Origin: Kitasatospora sp. A2-31
Lineage (GTDB): Bacteria; Actinomycetota; Actinomycetes; Streptomycetales; Streptomycetaceae
Assembly (NCBI RefSeq): GCF_022288725.1
Contig: NZ_JAKNTA010000006.1
Span: 189,278-253,277, forward strand
Direction of reading: 5' to 3'
DNA length: 64,000 bases
A model generated the notes under the pieces. The model saw only the letters and a program-made list of their open reading frames with translations. It searched no databases and was not told the DNA's origin. A program made the translations under genes and the position numbers. This document shows, piece after piece, positions 42,525-55,202 of the stretch (positions are counted from its first letter, which is position 1; the number at the start of each line of letters is the position of its first letter).

Positions 42525-44652
42525 GCTGCGACCCCTCCATCTCCGTCCCGCCCGTGCCGACCGCGGCCTCCGCCGCCCCGGGCCCTCCCGTCTCGTCCGG
42601 CCCGGCCGTCCGCTGTGCCACCGACGGCCGCCCGGGCGTCGGGTCCACCATGACCTGGGCACCCGTGGCACCGTACCCGGCGCCCGCGGTCCGCACGTCC
42701 GAGGGGTCGGAGCGCGGCCCCTCCGGCAGCCGGGGGTTGCCCAGGCCCGGGCCGATGCTCAGGACACCGCCGAGCCCGCTCCCGAAGCCGTTGCCGGAGG
42801 CCTCCGGGGTCTCCGGGACGGCGTCCTCGGTGGCGGTCAGCGCGGTGGCGCCGGCCGGGCGGATCGCCCGGCGGTAGGGGGCCCCGTACGTGCCGAGGCC
42901 CCGGTTGTTGCGCGAGTCCTCCGGCTCCAGCCGGAACGGCGCGCGGCTGATCTCGCCGCCGCGGGTGCGCGGCAGGGTGAGCCGGAAGTGCGAGCCGCCG
43001 CCGGGCTCGCCCCAGGCCTGCAGCCAGCCGCCGTGCAGGTGCGCGTCCTCCACCGCGATGGAGAGGCCGAGTCCGGTGCCGCCGGTGGTCCGCACCCGGG
43101 AGGGGTCGGCCCGCCAGAAGCGGTGGAAGACGCGGGAGGCCTCGCCGGGCTTGAGCCCGATGCCGTAGTCGCGCACGCCGACCGCGACCGCGCCGTCGGC
43201 CGAACCCAGCCGGACCACGACGTCGCGGCCCTCGCCGTGCTCCAGCGCGTTGACCACCAGGTTGCGCAGGATGCGCTCGATCCGGCGGGAGTCGACCTCG
43301 GCCACCACCGGCTCGCCGTCGCCGCGGATCACCACTGCGCTGCCCTTGGCCTGGGCCAGCGGATCGGCGGCCTCGACCACCCGGCCGACGATGTCGCGCA
43401 GGTCGACCGGCTCGGCGTCCAGGATCGCGGCGCCGGCGTCGAAGCGGCTGATCTCCAGCAGGTCGGCGAGCAGCGACTCGAAGCGGTCCAGCTGGCCCTG
43501 GAGCAGCTCGGCCGAGCGGCCGGCCATCGGGTCGAGGTCCTCGCGGCTGTCGTAGATCAGGTCCGCGGCCATCCGCACCGTCGTCAGCGGGGTGCGCAGC
43601 TCGTGCGAGACGTCCGAGACGAAGCGCCGCTGCACCCGGGACAGCTCCTCCAGCTGGCGGATCTGGGCCTGCAGCGCGTTGCCCATCCGGTTGAAGGACT
43701 CGCCGAGGCGGGCGATGTCGTCCGTCCCGGTGACCTTCATCCGCTCCTCCAGGTGCCCGGCGGCCAGCCGCTCGGAGATCCCGGCGGCCATCCGGACCGG
43801 GGTGACCACCTGGCGCACCACCAGCCAGGCGATGCCGCCCATCATGATCACCACGAACACGCCGGCGGTGGCCAGCGTCCCGGTGACCAGGCCGAGGGTG
43901 TTGGTCTCCTGGCCGAAGGAGAAGACGTAGTACAGCTGGTAGGGCGCACCGGTCGGGCCGGAGAACTGCGTGCCGATGGCGAGGCCGGGCTCGGTCCGCC
44001 CGCCGCTCTCGGCGGCGCGGTGGATCACGGTCGGCTGGTCGAAGATCCCGGTCCCGGAGGAGACCTTGGCCCGCAGGCTCTCCGGGATGCTGTTCGGCAG
44101 GATGTCGCCGGAGTAGCGCGGCCCGAGGCCGGTCTGCTCGGGCGTGACCGTCTGGCCGCTGCCGGGCAGCGTCGCGATCACCGAGTAGACGCCCTGCCCC
44201 CCGGCCGCGAGGTCGCCGACCTGCTTCAGCAGCCAGGTGCCGATCTCCTCGGTGGACGGGTCCGCGGTCGCACCCACCTTGAGGCGCAGGTCCTTCGCCT
44301 CGTCGATCTTCTTCAGCTCGGTCAGGAAACCGGACTTGGCCTGGTTGCGCGCCGAATCCTTCTTCGTGTCCAGCAGGCCGTTGCGGACCTGGGCCACCAC
44401 GACTACGCCCAGGACCAGCACCACCACGACGGAGAGCATCAGCGTGGCCGCGACCACCCGCAGCTGGATCGAGCGGCGGTACAGGGCCACCACCCGCTGG
44501 ACCGGCCAGCGCAGCTGACGGGCGACCACCGCGAAGAGGGAGCGCGGCCCGCGCCGGCGGCGGCTGCGCGTGGTCGAACTCAGCACGTCCCCGCGCACGG
44601 CGGCGCCCCCGCCGGTCGCGGTACCCGACGGGGTCTCGTCAGCCCGGTACAT
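42502..44652 (-). CDS. mtrB: sensor histidine kinase MtrB
   Basis: A 716-residue membrane histidine kinase, partner of MtrA. A basic cytoplasmic N-terminus is followed by TM1 (around VAATLMLSVVVVLVLGVVVV), an extracytoplasmic sensing domain of about 170 residues, TM2 (GVFVVIMMGGIAWLVV), HAMP, then the dimerisation helix with FVSDVSHELRTPLTTV (phospho-His) and the ATPase domain with N box NLVVNALEHG and GGTGLGLSIAVEDA. A Pro/Gly-rich tail of over 100 residues follows. The start ATG (or the preceding GTG) lies within 5 bp of the mtrA stop. Confidence 0.95.
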   Translation of the reverse strand: MYRADETPSGTATGGGAAVRGDVLSSTTRSRRRRGPRSLFAVVARQLRWPVQRVVALYRRSIQLRVVAATLMLSVVVVLVLGVVVVAQVRNGLLDTKKDSARNQAKSGFLTELKKIDEAKDLRLKVGATADPSTEEIGTWLLKQVGDLAAGGQGVYSVIATLPGSGQTVTPEQTGLGPRYSGDILPNSIPESLRAKVSSGTGIFDQPTVIHRAAESGGRTEPGLAIGTQFSGPTGAPYQLYYVFSFGQETNTLGLVTGTLATAGVFVVIMMGGIAWLVVRQVVTPVRMAAGISERLAAGHLEERMKVTGTDDIARLGESFNRMGNALQAQIRQLEELSRVQRRFVSDVSHELRTPLTTVRMAADLIYDSREDLDPMAGRSAELLQGQLDRFESLLADLLEISRFDAGAAILDAEPVDLRDIVGRVVEAADPLAQAKGSAVVIRGDGEPVVAEVDSRRIERILRNLVVNALEHGEGRDVVVRLGSADGAVAVGVRDYGIGLKPGEASRVFHRFWRADPSRVRTTGGTGLGLSIAVEDAHLHGGWLQAWGEPGGGSHFRLTLPRTRGGEISRAPFRLEPEDSRNNRGLGTYGAPYRRAIRPAGATALTATEDAVPETPEASGNGFGSGLGGVLSIGPGLGNPRLPEGPRSDPSDVRTAGAGYGATGAQVMVDPTPGRPSVAQRTAGPDETGGPGAAEAAVGTGGTEMEGSQRAKDQQD

Positions 44653-44656
44653 CACG

Positions 44657-45334
44657 TCAGCTGGGCCCGGCCTTGTAGCCGACGCCGCGGACGGTCACGA
44701 CGATCTCGGGACGCTCCGGGTCCTTCTCGATCTTCGAGCGGAGACGCTGGACGTGCACGTTGACCAGGCGGGTGTCCGCCGCGTGGCGGTAGCCCCAGAC
44801 CTGCTCCAGCAGCACCTCGCGGGTGAACACCTGCCAGGGCTTGCGGGCCAGCGCGACCAGCAGGTCGAACTCCAGCGGGGTCAGCGGGATGCCCCGGCCG
44901 TCCCGCTTCACCGAGTGGCCGGCCACGTCGATCACCAGATCGCCGATGGTCAGCTGCTCGGGCGTCGGCTCCTCGGCACGGCGCAGCCGCGCGCGCACCC
45001 GGGCCACCAGCTCCTTGGGCTTGAACGGCTTGGTGACGTAGTCGTCGGCACCCGATTCCAGGCCGACCACGACGTCCACGGTGTCCGTCTTGGCGGTCAG
45101 CATGACGATCGGGATGCCCGACTCCGCCCGGATCTGCCGGCAGACGTCGATGCCGTCCCGACCGGGCAGCATGAGGTCCAGCAGCACCAGGTCGGGCTTG
45201 GTCTCCCGGAACGCGGCTAGCGCCTTGTCCCCATCCGCGACGAAAAACGGCTCAAAACCCTCACCACGCAGCACGATGCCGAGCATCTCGGCCAGTGCGG
45301 AGTCGTCATCAACGACGAGGACGCGTCCCTTCAT
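44657..45334 (-). CDS. mtrA: response regulator MtrA
   Basis: A 225-residue OmpR-family regulator controlling cell-wall and development genes in actinobacteria. The receiver domain has Asp53 (LLDLMLPGRDG) as phospho-acceptor and Lys in VTKPFKPKEL; the winged-helix domain carries RLVNVHVQRLRSKIEKDPE and VRGVGYKAG. It is the first gene of mtrA-mtrB-lpqB. An MtrA-like site lies 14-30 bp upstream of the start, which suggests autoregulation. Confidence 0.97.
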   Translation of the reverse strand: MKGRVLVVDDDSALAEMLGIVLRGEGFEPFFVADGDKALAAFRETKPDLVLLDLMLPGRDGIDVCRQIRAESGIPIVMLTAKTDTVDVVVGLESGADDYVTKPFKPKELVARVRARLRRAEEPTPEQLTIGDLVIDVAGHSVKRDGRGIPLTPLEFDLLVALARKPWQVFTREVLLEQVWGYRHAADTRLVNVHVQRLRSKIEKDPERPEIVVTVRGVGYKAGPS

Positions 45335-45348
45335 GCGTCCATCTTCTC

Positions 45349-45364
45349 ATTACCGGATTGTGAC
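45349..45364 (-). promoter_or_regulatory. MtrA-like box upstream of mtrA
   Basis: Minus strand GTCAC-AATCCG-GTAAT, a direct repeat of GTnA(C/T) half-sites with a 6-bp spacer, as remembered for MtrA targets. Autoregulation is inferred. Confidence 0.5.
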
Positions 45365-45621
45365 CTGCCGCACAGCAGTCCCATTGCTCCAGAACGGCCA
45401 ACAAGCCACCCGGCGAATTCCGGCCATACCGGGCGAATGACCGCCGCCCGCCGCCGCCCGGCCGCCCGGGAGCCACCCCGCGGCCACCGCGCACGCCCCC
45501 GTTGCCGTACAGCAACCGGATACCCCTGGGGCCCGTCCGACCACCATGGCACGATGGGCGCTGCGCCCGGATGAAGATCCACCAGGCGCCGCGAAACCCT
45601 GACGCCCTCCGAGGAGCAGTG

Positions 45622-46809
45622 ATGACCGACACTCCGGGCTGGGCCTCGCCCAGCTCGTCCGAGCCGCCCCGCGACGAGCTCCGGCCCCCGGCCGACACGC
45701 CCGCCGCCGTGCCCGGGCAGTCGGTACCACCCCAGGGCGTGCCCGTCCCGCCGCCCGGCTGGAGCGCCGGCCACGGCGGCCCGCAGCCCGGCCCCGGCGG
45801 GCAGTTCCCCCACGGCGGACCCGGCCCGTACGGCTGGGGCGTCCCGGCCAGCCCCAAGCCCGGTGTCATCCCGCTGCGCCCGCTCGGCCTCGGCGAGCTC
45901 CTGGACGGAGCCGTCTCCACCATCCGCAAGCACTGGCGCACCACGCTCGGCCTCTCGCTCGGCGTCGCCGTGGTCCACCAGGCCGCCGTCACCGGCACCC
46001 AGTTCGCCGTGAACGGCGACACCGGCGACCTCACCCCGATCCTGGGCGCGCTGGTCAGCCTGCCGCTCACGATGCTCCTCGGCGTCGTCGCCACCGCCCT
46101 GCTGACCATGGTCGTCAGCCGCGCCATCCTCGGGCAGAACGCCACCGTCCGGGACGCCTGGCGCGACGCCCGCCCCCGGATGCTGCAGCTCACCGGCCTG
46201 ACCCTGCTCACCGGCCTGATCGGCGCCGGCGTCGTCCTGCTGGGCTTCACCCCGCTGATCGGCTACCTGCTCTCGGGCGCGCACGAGCCCGTGATCGCGG
46301 CGCTGCTCGTCGTGGTCGGCCTGCTCAGCCTCCCGGTCGCCCTCTGGCTCTGGATCCAGCTCAGCCTGGCCGCGCCCGCGCTGATGCTGGAGAAGCAGGG
46401 CATCCTGACCGCCCTCTCCCGCTCCCGCCGCCTGGTCCGCGGCTCCTGGTGGCGACTGTTCGGCATCAACCTGCTCAGCCAGCTGATGGCCGCCATCGTC
46501 GCCGGGATGATCAGCGTGCCGTTCACCGTCGTCGGCCTCGTGCTCGGCTTCGACGACCTCGCCGGCCAGGTCGACAACGGCGACCCCGCCACCCTGCCGG
46601 CCGCGATGCTGATCACCACCGCCATCGCCGGCGTCATCTCCGCCACGATCACCATCCCGTTCACCGCCGCCATCGGCGTGCTCCTCTACGTCGACCAGCG
46701 GATCCGGCGCGAGGCGCTGGACATCGAGCTGGCCCGCGCCGCGGGCCTGTCCGAGTACGGCGCCACCGGCTGGAGCGGCCAGAGCGACCCCAGCGCGGCG
46801 AGGCTCTGA
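45622..46809 (+). CDS. multi-pass membrane protein with Pro-rich N-terminus
   Basis: A 395-residue protein, first of a five-gene co-directional cluster. About 100 Pro/Gly-rich residues are followed by PLGLGELLDGAVSTIRKHWR and about six TM helices, with RSRRLVRGSWWRLFGINLLS in the second half. This resembles the membrane domain family found with glycerophosphodiester phosphodiesterases, but no catalytic domain is present. ATG at 45622 follows GAGGAGCAGTG; the 40-codon upstream extension is rejected. The next gene starts 5 bp after its stop. Confidence 0.88.
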   Translation: MTDTPGWASPSSSEPPRDELRPPADTPAAVPGQSVPPQGVPVPPPGWSAGHGGPQPGPGGQFPHGGPGPYGWGVPASPKPGVIPLRPLGLGELLDGAVSTIRKHWRTTLGLSLGVAVVHQAAVTGTQFAVNGDTGDLTPILGALVSLPLTMLLGVVATALLTMVVSRAILGQNATVRDAWRDARPRMLQLTGLTLLTGLIGAGVVLLGFTPLIGYLLSGAHEPVIAALLVVVGLLSLPVALWLWIQLSLAAPALMLEKQGILTALSRSRRLVRGSWWRLFGINLLSQLMAAIVAGMISVPFTVVGLVLGFDDLAGQVDNGDPATLPAAMLITTAIAGVISATITIPFTAAIGVLLYVDQRIRREALDIELARAAGLSEYGATGWSGQSDPSAARL

Positions 46810-46814
46810 ACCGG

Positions 46815-47486
46815 ATGCCGAACTGGGGGGACCTTCCGCGGGCGACCGGCGGTGCGCCGATCACCGTGCCTCGCGACCCGGCCCGCGACGCCGCCCGCGA
46901 CGAGCTGCTCAAGGCGGACTACCACCGCCATGACCCGAGCCTCCAGGAGCGGGTCTACGACTGGATCATGGACCGGATCAACGACGCGCTGGACGCCATC
47001 GCCGGCGACGGCACCAGCGGAACCACCGGGCTGATCGTCTTCCTGGTGGTCGCCCTCCTCGTCGGCGCCGGCCTCTGGTGGCGGCTCGGCGCCCCCCGCC
47101 GGGCCGTCCGCACCACCCTCGACGTCTTCGGCACCGCCGGACCGCGCACCGCCGCCCAGTACCGGGCCGACGCCGAGCGCCACGCCGCCGCCGGCGAGTG
47201 GGCCGAGGCCGTCCGCGAGCGGATGCGCGCCCTGGTCCGGGCCCTGGAGGAGCGCACCCTGCTCGACACCCGCCCCGGTCGCACCGCCGACGAGGCCGCC
47301 GCCGAAGCCGGCCGCTCGCTGCCCGAGCACGCCGCCGCCCTCACCGCGGCCGCCCGCACCTTCGACGACATCGCCTACGGCGACCGCACCGCCGACCAGG
47401 CCGCCTACCAGCTGCTCCGCGACCTCGACCAGGCCCTCGAACGCGCCCGCCCGGCCCTCGCCGCGGCGCCGGGAGGAGCGGCATGA
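46815..47486 (+). CDS. DUF4129 domain membrane protein
   Basis: A 223-residue protein with one TM helix near residues 73-92 (LIVFLVVALLVGAGLWW) and a C-terminal DUF4129 region (AEWAEAVRERMRALVRALEE, DDIAYGDRTADQAAYQLL). DUF4129 proteins commonly travel with MoxR ATPase and DUF58 genes, as here. ATG at 46815 follows the previous stop by 5 bp, and the stop overlaps the next start (ATGA). The exact function is unknown. Confidence 0.87.
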   Translation: MPNWGDLPRATGGAPITVPRDPARDAARDELLKADYHRHDPSLQERVYDWIMDRINDALDAIAGDGTSGTTGLIVFLVVALLVGAGLWWRLGAPRRAVRTTLDVFGTAGPRTAAQYRADAERHAAAGEWAEAVRERMRALVRALEERTLLDTRPGRTADEAAAEAGRSLPEHAAALTAAARTFDDIAYGDRTADQAAYQLLRDLDQALERARPALAAAPGGAA

Positions 47487-48762
47487 CCAGCACCCCCGGA
47501 CCGGCCCTGCCGCCTCAGCCGGCAGCCGCCGCTTCCCCGTCGGCCCAGGCCGCACCGGCCGGCCCCCCGCCGCAGGGCCCGAACAGCGCCGGCCCCGCTC
47601 CCACCAGCCTCGCTCCCACCGGCCGCAGCCTCTGGCACCGCTCCCGCTGGTACCTGCTCAGCGCCGCGCTGCTCCTGCTCGCCGCCACCGTGCTGGCCGG
47701 CCTGAACCAGGACCGCCGCTACCCCAGGCTCGACCCGCGCTCCTACGACGCCACCGGCACCCACGCCGTGGTCGCCCTGCTCCAGCGCGAGGGTCTCAAG
47801 GTCGACATCACCGAGGACCTCACCGGCCATCCCACCGGCAACGACACCCTCGTCATCCCCGAGCCCGACCTGCTCACCCCCGAGCAGCTGCGCACCCTCG
47901 CCGCCGCCAAGCACACCCGGCTGGTCCTGCTCTCCCCCGGCCCGGCCGCGCTCAGCGCCCTGGTCCCCGGCGTCCGACCCTCCGACGAGGGCGGCGGCGC
48001 CCCCTACGCGGCCGTCCGCAGCACCGCCGCCCAGTGCTCGCTCCCCGAGGCCGTCCGGGCCGGCACCGCCCACCTCGGCGGCCTGCTCTACACCGCCGGC
48101 AGCCACGGCGAGGGCTGCTACCCGCGCGGCCACGGCTACCCGCTGGTCACCCTCCGGACCGGTAAGGACGCCGAGGTCGTCGTCCTCGGCAGCGGCGACT
48201 TCCTCACCAACGAGCTGGTCAAGAAGGACGGCAACGCCTCGCTCGCGCTCGGCCTGCTCGGCTCCCGGCCCAGCGTCACCTGGCAGCTGCCCGACTACGG
48301 CACCCTGCTCGCCGAGAGCGGGAACCGGAAGGAGCTCGGCGACTTCGTCCCCGACGGCTGGCGCTGGGGTGGCTACCAGCTCGCCGTCGCCGTCCTGTTC
48401 GCCGCCTTCTGGCGCGCCCGCCGGCTCGGCCCCGTCATCAGCGAGAACCTCCCCGTGGTGGTCCGGGCGGCCGAGACCACCGAGGGCCGCGCCCGCCTCT
48501 ACCGCCGGGCCAAGGCCCGCGGCCGCGCCGCCGACGCGCTGCGCCGCGCCGCCGCGCACCGCCTCGCCCCGGCCCTGGGCGTCCCGCTCGACGCCGGCGT
48601 CCCCGACCCCACCGCGCTCTGCGCGGCCGTCCTCGACCGCCTCCCCGACCGCCCCGCCGGTGACGTCCAGGCCCTCCTGTACGGCCCGCCCCCGACCGAC
48701 GACGCCGCCCTGCTGCGGCTCGCCGACGACCTCGACGCCCTCGAAAGGCAGGTACGGAAGCC

Positions 48763-48766
<4 letters not shown>
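47483..48766 (+). CDS. DUF4350 domain membrane protein
   Basis: A 427-residue protein. A Pro/Ala-rich N-terminus leads to TM1 (YLLSAALLLLAATVLAG), then a GATase-like extracytoplasmic DUF4350 domain (HAVVALLQREGLKVDITEDL; VVVLGSGDFLTNELV) and a second TM near residue 300 (GYQLAVAVLFAAFW), ending in a cytoplasmic helical region. ATG at 47483 follows GGAGGAGCGGC and overlaps the preceding stop; its own stop overlaps the MoxR start. The tight coupling indicates one translational unit. Confidence 0.88.
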
Positions 48767-49779
<1,013 letters not shown>

Positions 49780-49874
49780 GCCGCACGGTCCGGGGCGGGC
49801 GTGCGACGCCCGCCCGCCCCGGTTCCGACGACTCCCCCACCTGACGACCCCGCTTCGACGAAGGAGCGCAACGC

Positions 49875-51185
49875 ATGGCCCTCACCGGGCGTACCGCCCT
49901 CCTCGCCGCACTCGGTGCGCTCGTCGTGGGCCTGCTCCTGCCGTCCGCGGCCGGCCTCGCCGCCGTCACCGGCACCGTCCTGCTCGCCGTCGTCGTCGAT
50001 CTGGTGCTCGCCGCCCCGGTCCGCAGCCTCCGGCTCGCCCGCGGCGGCGACACCAACGTCCGCCTAGGTGAGCCCGCGTCGGTCGAACTGACCGTCACCA
50101 ACGCCTCCGGCCGCGCACTCCGTGCCCGCATCCGCGACGCCTGGGCCCCGTCCGCCTGGCGCCCCGGCACCGAGCTCGCCGCCTCCCGGCACAGCCTGCG
50201 CATCCCCGGCCACGAGCGGCGCCGCGTCACCACAGTCCTCACTCCGGCCCGGCGCGGCGACCACCACGCCCACAAGGTCACGGTCCGCTCCCTCGGCCCA
50301 CTCGGCCTGGCCGGCCGTCAGGGCTCGCACGTCGTCCCCTGGACGGTCCGCGCCCTGCCCCCGTTCAACAGCCGCAAGCACCTGCCCTCCCGGCTCGCCC
50401 GGCTCCGCGAACTCGACGGTCGCACCTCCGTACTGACCCGCGGCCAGGGAACCGAGTTCGACTCGCTGCGCGAGTACCTCGCCGGCGACGACGTCCGCTC
50501 CATCGACTGGCGCGCCAGCGCCCGCCGGCACACCGTCGCGGTCCGCACCTGGCGCCCCGAACGCGACCGCCACATCCTGATCGTCCTCGACACCGGCCGC
50601 ACCTCCGCCGGGCGGGTCGGCGACGCCCCGCGCCTGGACGCCTCGCTCGACGCCGCGCTGCTGCTCACCGCGCTCGCCACCAAGGCGGGCGACCGGGTCG
50701 ACCTGCTCGCCCACGACCTGCGCAAGCGCGTCTCCGTGGCGAGGCGGTCCCCCAGCGAGGTCCTGCCGGCCTTCACCAACGCGATGGCCGTCCTGGAGCC
50801 CGCCCTCTACGAGACGGACATGCGGTCGGTGGTCGCCACCGCACTGAAGATGGCACCGCACCGCTCGCTGATCGTCCTGCTCACGGGTCTCGACGCGGCT
50901 CCCGTGGAGGACGGCCTGCTCCCCCTGCTGCCGATGCTCACCAAGCGCCACGAGGTCGTCCTCGCCTCGGTCTCCGACCCCCGCCTGGACGAGTTGGCCG
51001 CCGGCCGCGGCACCGTCGAGGCCGTGTACGGCGCGGCCGCCGCCGAGCAGACCCGCGCCGACCGCCGCCGCACGGCCGACCGTCTCACCCGCCAGGGCAT
51101 CACCGTCCTCGACGCCCCGCCCGCCTCGGTGGCTCCGGCCCTCGCCGACGCCTACCTCGCCCTCAAGGCCGCCGGCCGACTCTGA
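49875..51185 (+). CDS. DUF58 domain protein
   Basis: A 436-residue protein. Two N-terminal hydrophobic helices (about 5-48) anchor it, followed by an immunoglobulin-like segment and the DUF58/vWA-like domain with GTEFDSLREYLAGDDVRSID and WRASARRHTVAVRTW and the MIDAS-like ILIVLDTGRTSAG. It is the usual partner of MoxR ATPases. ATG at 49875 has GAAGGAGCGCAACGC before it. It is the last gene of the cluster and is followed by a strong terminator. Confidence 0.93.
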   Translation: MALTGRTALLAALGALVVGLLLPSAAGLAAVTGTVLLAVVVDLVLAAPVRSLRLARGGDTNVRLGEPASVELTVTNASGRALRARIRDAWAPSAWRPGTELAASRHSLRIPGHERRRVTTVLTPARRGDHHAHKVTVRSLGPLGLAGRQGSHVVPWTVRALPPFNSRKHLPSRLARLRELDGRTSVLTRGQGTEFDSLREYLAGDDVRSIDWRASARRHTVAVRTWRPERDRHILIVLDTGRTSAGRVGDAPRLDASLDAALLLTALATKAGDRVDLLAHDLRKRVSVARRSPSEVLPAFTNAMAVLEPALYETDMRSVVATALKMAPHRSLIVLLTGLDAAPVEDGLLPLLPMLTKRHEVVLASVSDPRLDELAAGRGTVEAVYGAAAAEQTRADRRRTADRLTRQGITVLDAPPASVAPALADAYLALKAAGRL

Positions 51186-51209
51186 CCGGCAACCGTCCGC
51201 CGACCCGCC

Positions 51210-51240
51210 AGAGCCCCGCTGCGCAGTGCAGCGGGGCTCT
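51210..51240 (+). terminator. terminator of MoxR-DUF58 operon
   Basis: Perfect 13-bp stem AGAGCCCCGCTGC / GCAGCGGGGCTCT with a GCAGT loop, followed by TTGTG, 25 bp past the DUF58 stop. Confidence 0.92.
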
Positions 51241-51588
51241 TGTGCAGGCCCGGGTCGGCTGGGGCCCTGTGTGAGTCGAGGACGGCGTGGCGGACGGCGT
51301 GGGCGGAGGACGGCGTGGGCGGAGGACGGCGGTGTGTTCCGTGAGTTCAGGCGGCCCATGGATGCCTTCTCACGTGCCACTGAACTCCCGTCGGAGCCGA
51401 CAGGAGTTCGACGCCGGCTGTTCCGGGCACCTGGGAGTGCACGAGGAGCCGGCGTCCATACGTTCAACGTCCTGCAGAGGGACCTGGCCCCGCCCGGTCG
51501 CCCCGGGGCCGCCTTTGCAGGCCCCCCTGTCGAGCTGGTCGGCCCGAGCACCTATCTCCGCCAGCGCGGGACAGTCCCCGGAAATGCG
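51241..51588. repeat. intergenic region with short tandem repeat
   Basis: 348 bp between two terminators with no credible gene. 51279-51332 holds three to four imperfect copies of a 14-16-bp unit (GGAGGACGGCGTGGGC). An 8-bp inverted repeat GAGTTCAG/CTGAACTC spans 51343-51387. Confidence 0.6.
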
Positions 51589-51624
51589 AAGAACCCCCAT
51601 CCGGGAATCCGGATGGGGGTTCTT
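51589..51624 (-). terminator. rrn operon terminator
   Basis: Perfect 16-bp stem AAGAACCCCCATCCGG and complement with a GAAT loop, 10 bp beyond the 5S 3' end. Confidence 0.93.
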
Positions 51625-51634
51625 CAGAAGAATT

Positions 51635-51753
51635 GTTCGGCGGCGTCCTACTCTCCCACAGGGTCCCCCCTGCAGTACCATCGGCGCTGTGAGGCTTAGC
51701 TTCCGGGTTCGGAATGTAACCGGGCGTTTCCCTCACGCTATGACCACCGAAAC
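51635..51753 (-). rRNA. rrf: 5S ribosomal RNA
   Basis: Complete 119-nt 5S. The minus strand begins GTTTCGGTGGTCATAGCG and ends GGACGCCGCCGAAC, so the two termini pair as expected. It is followed directly by a terminator. This is the only rRNA in the locus that looks intact. Confidence 0.95.
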
Positions 51754-51834
51754 ACTATGAAACTATCCGCCACCCACCCGCAGAGCGGTGGGGGTCGTTG
51801 TTTCAGAACAACACAGTGGACGCGAGCAACTGAG

Positions 51835-53970
<2,136 letters not shown>

Positions 53971-54156
53971 ATGCTTGCCCGACTGTGCTCGATTAAGAGC
54001 TGCAGGCGGCACACTCGCGTTGAGCGGCACGGCAACCACCGGAATAGGGCGGCCCCGCGCACTGCGTCCTCGCTGTGTTATTTCAAAAGGAATCTCCAAC
54101 CCCAGAGAATCTGAGGCCGGGGATGTCAACATATCTGGCGTTGACTTTTGGCACGC
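53971..54156 (-). promoter_or_regulatory. rrn leader 1 (upstream of the 640-nt 16S piece)
   Basis: Leader sequence before the 16S 5' end. It contains an antitermination boxA-like CAGCTCTTAATC (54002-53991) and a possible promoter TTGACA (54129-54124), 17-bp spacer, TCTGGG (54106-54101). At about 54156 it abuts internal 23S sequence, which is not a natural upstream neighbour. The first 80 nt are identical to leader 2; beyond that they differ. Confidence 0.6.
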
Positions 54157-54390
54157 GGTGGGTTCGGTCCTCCACACGGTCTTACCCGCGCTTCAACCTG
54201 CCCATGGCTAGATCACTCCGCTTCGGGTCTTGGGCATGCAACTCAACCGCCCTATTCGGACTCGCTTTCGCTACGGCTACCCCACACGGGTTAACCTCGC
54301 TACACACCGCAAACTCGCAGGCTCATTCTTCAAAAGGCACGCAGTCACGGCCAGCAGGCAAGCCCACTGACGACGCTCCCACCCCGGGGC
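54157..54390 (-). rRNA. 23S rRNA internal fragment
   Basis: About 230 nt matching domain I/II of 23S rRNA; the minus strand contains CTAGCCATGGGCAGGTTGAA and GGAGGACCGAACC. It is bounded by an rrn leader on one side and the 23S 5' end on the other, so flanking 23S sequence is missing on both sides. Confidence 0.8.
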
Positions 54391-54460
54391 CTATCGCGGC
54401 CTCCCACGTCCTTCATCGGTTCCTGGTGCCAAGGCATCCACCGTGCGCCCTTAAAAACTT
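54391..54460 (-). rRNA. 23S rRNA 5' end fragment
   Basis: Minus strand begins about AGTTTTTAAGGGCGCACGGT, continues through GATGCCTTGGCACCAGGAAC and ends near GCGATAGGCCCCGG, the first 70-80 nt of 23S. The natural continuation is absent. Confidence 0.85.
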
Positions 54461-54834
<374 letters not shown>

Positions 54835-55202
54835 ATGCTTGCCCGACTGTGCTCGATTAAGAGCTGCAGGCGGCACACTCGCGTTGAGCGGCACGGCAAC
54901 CACCGGAATAGGGCCCGGGCGCTTCGTTCTTTCGTGTTCCCAGCTTATCAGATCCTCGCGGCCGTTCTTACCGGCGTTTGTTTCTCTGAATTCCCGCTGG
55001 AGGGATTTCCTTCGACTTCGCTCCGAAGCCTATCAAAGCTTTCGGTGTGCTCAGTTCCGGGATTTGCCTTACGCGGAGGGTGCGCATTCTTGGAGCGCAC
55101 TCACCTCGATTCGGCGGTGTCGTAGACACTAACGCCTGGACCAGGTCGTTGTCCAACCTGTCCCAACCGTTCAAACCTACTAGCCCACCCTCGCCACGTC
55201 AA
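54835..55202 (-). promoter_or_regulatory. rrn leader 2 with promoter
   Basis: Long rrn upstream region. A well-formed promoter is TTGACG (55202-55197), 17-bp spacer, TAGGTT (55179-55174). Further AT-rich -10-like elements (GATAAG near 54950, GATAGG near 55030) suggest several tandem promoters, usual for streptomycete rrn. The boxA-like leader repeat follows. Confidence 0.7.

Noticed and set aside
51241..51588. Attachment site or mobile element beside the rrn operon
   Set aside because: No integrase, terminal repeat or tRNA fragment is present; only a short GC-rich tandem repeat.
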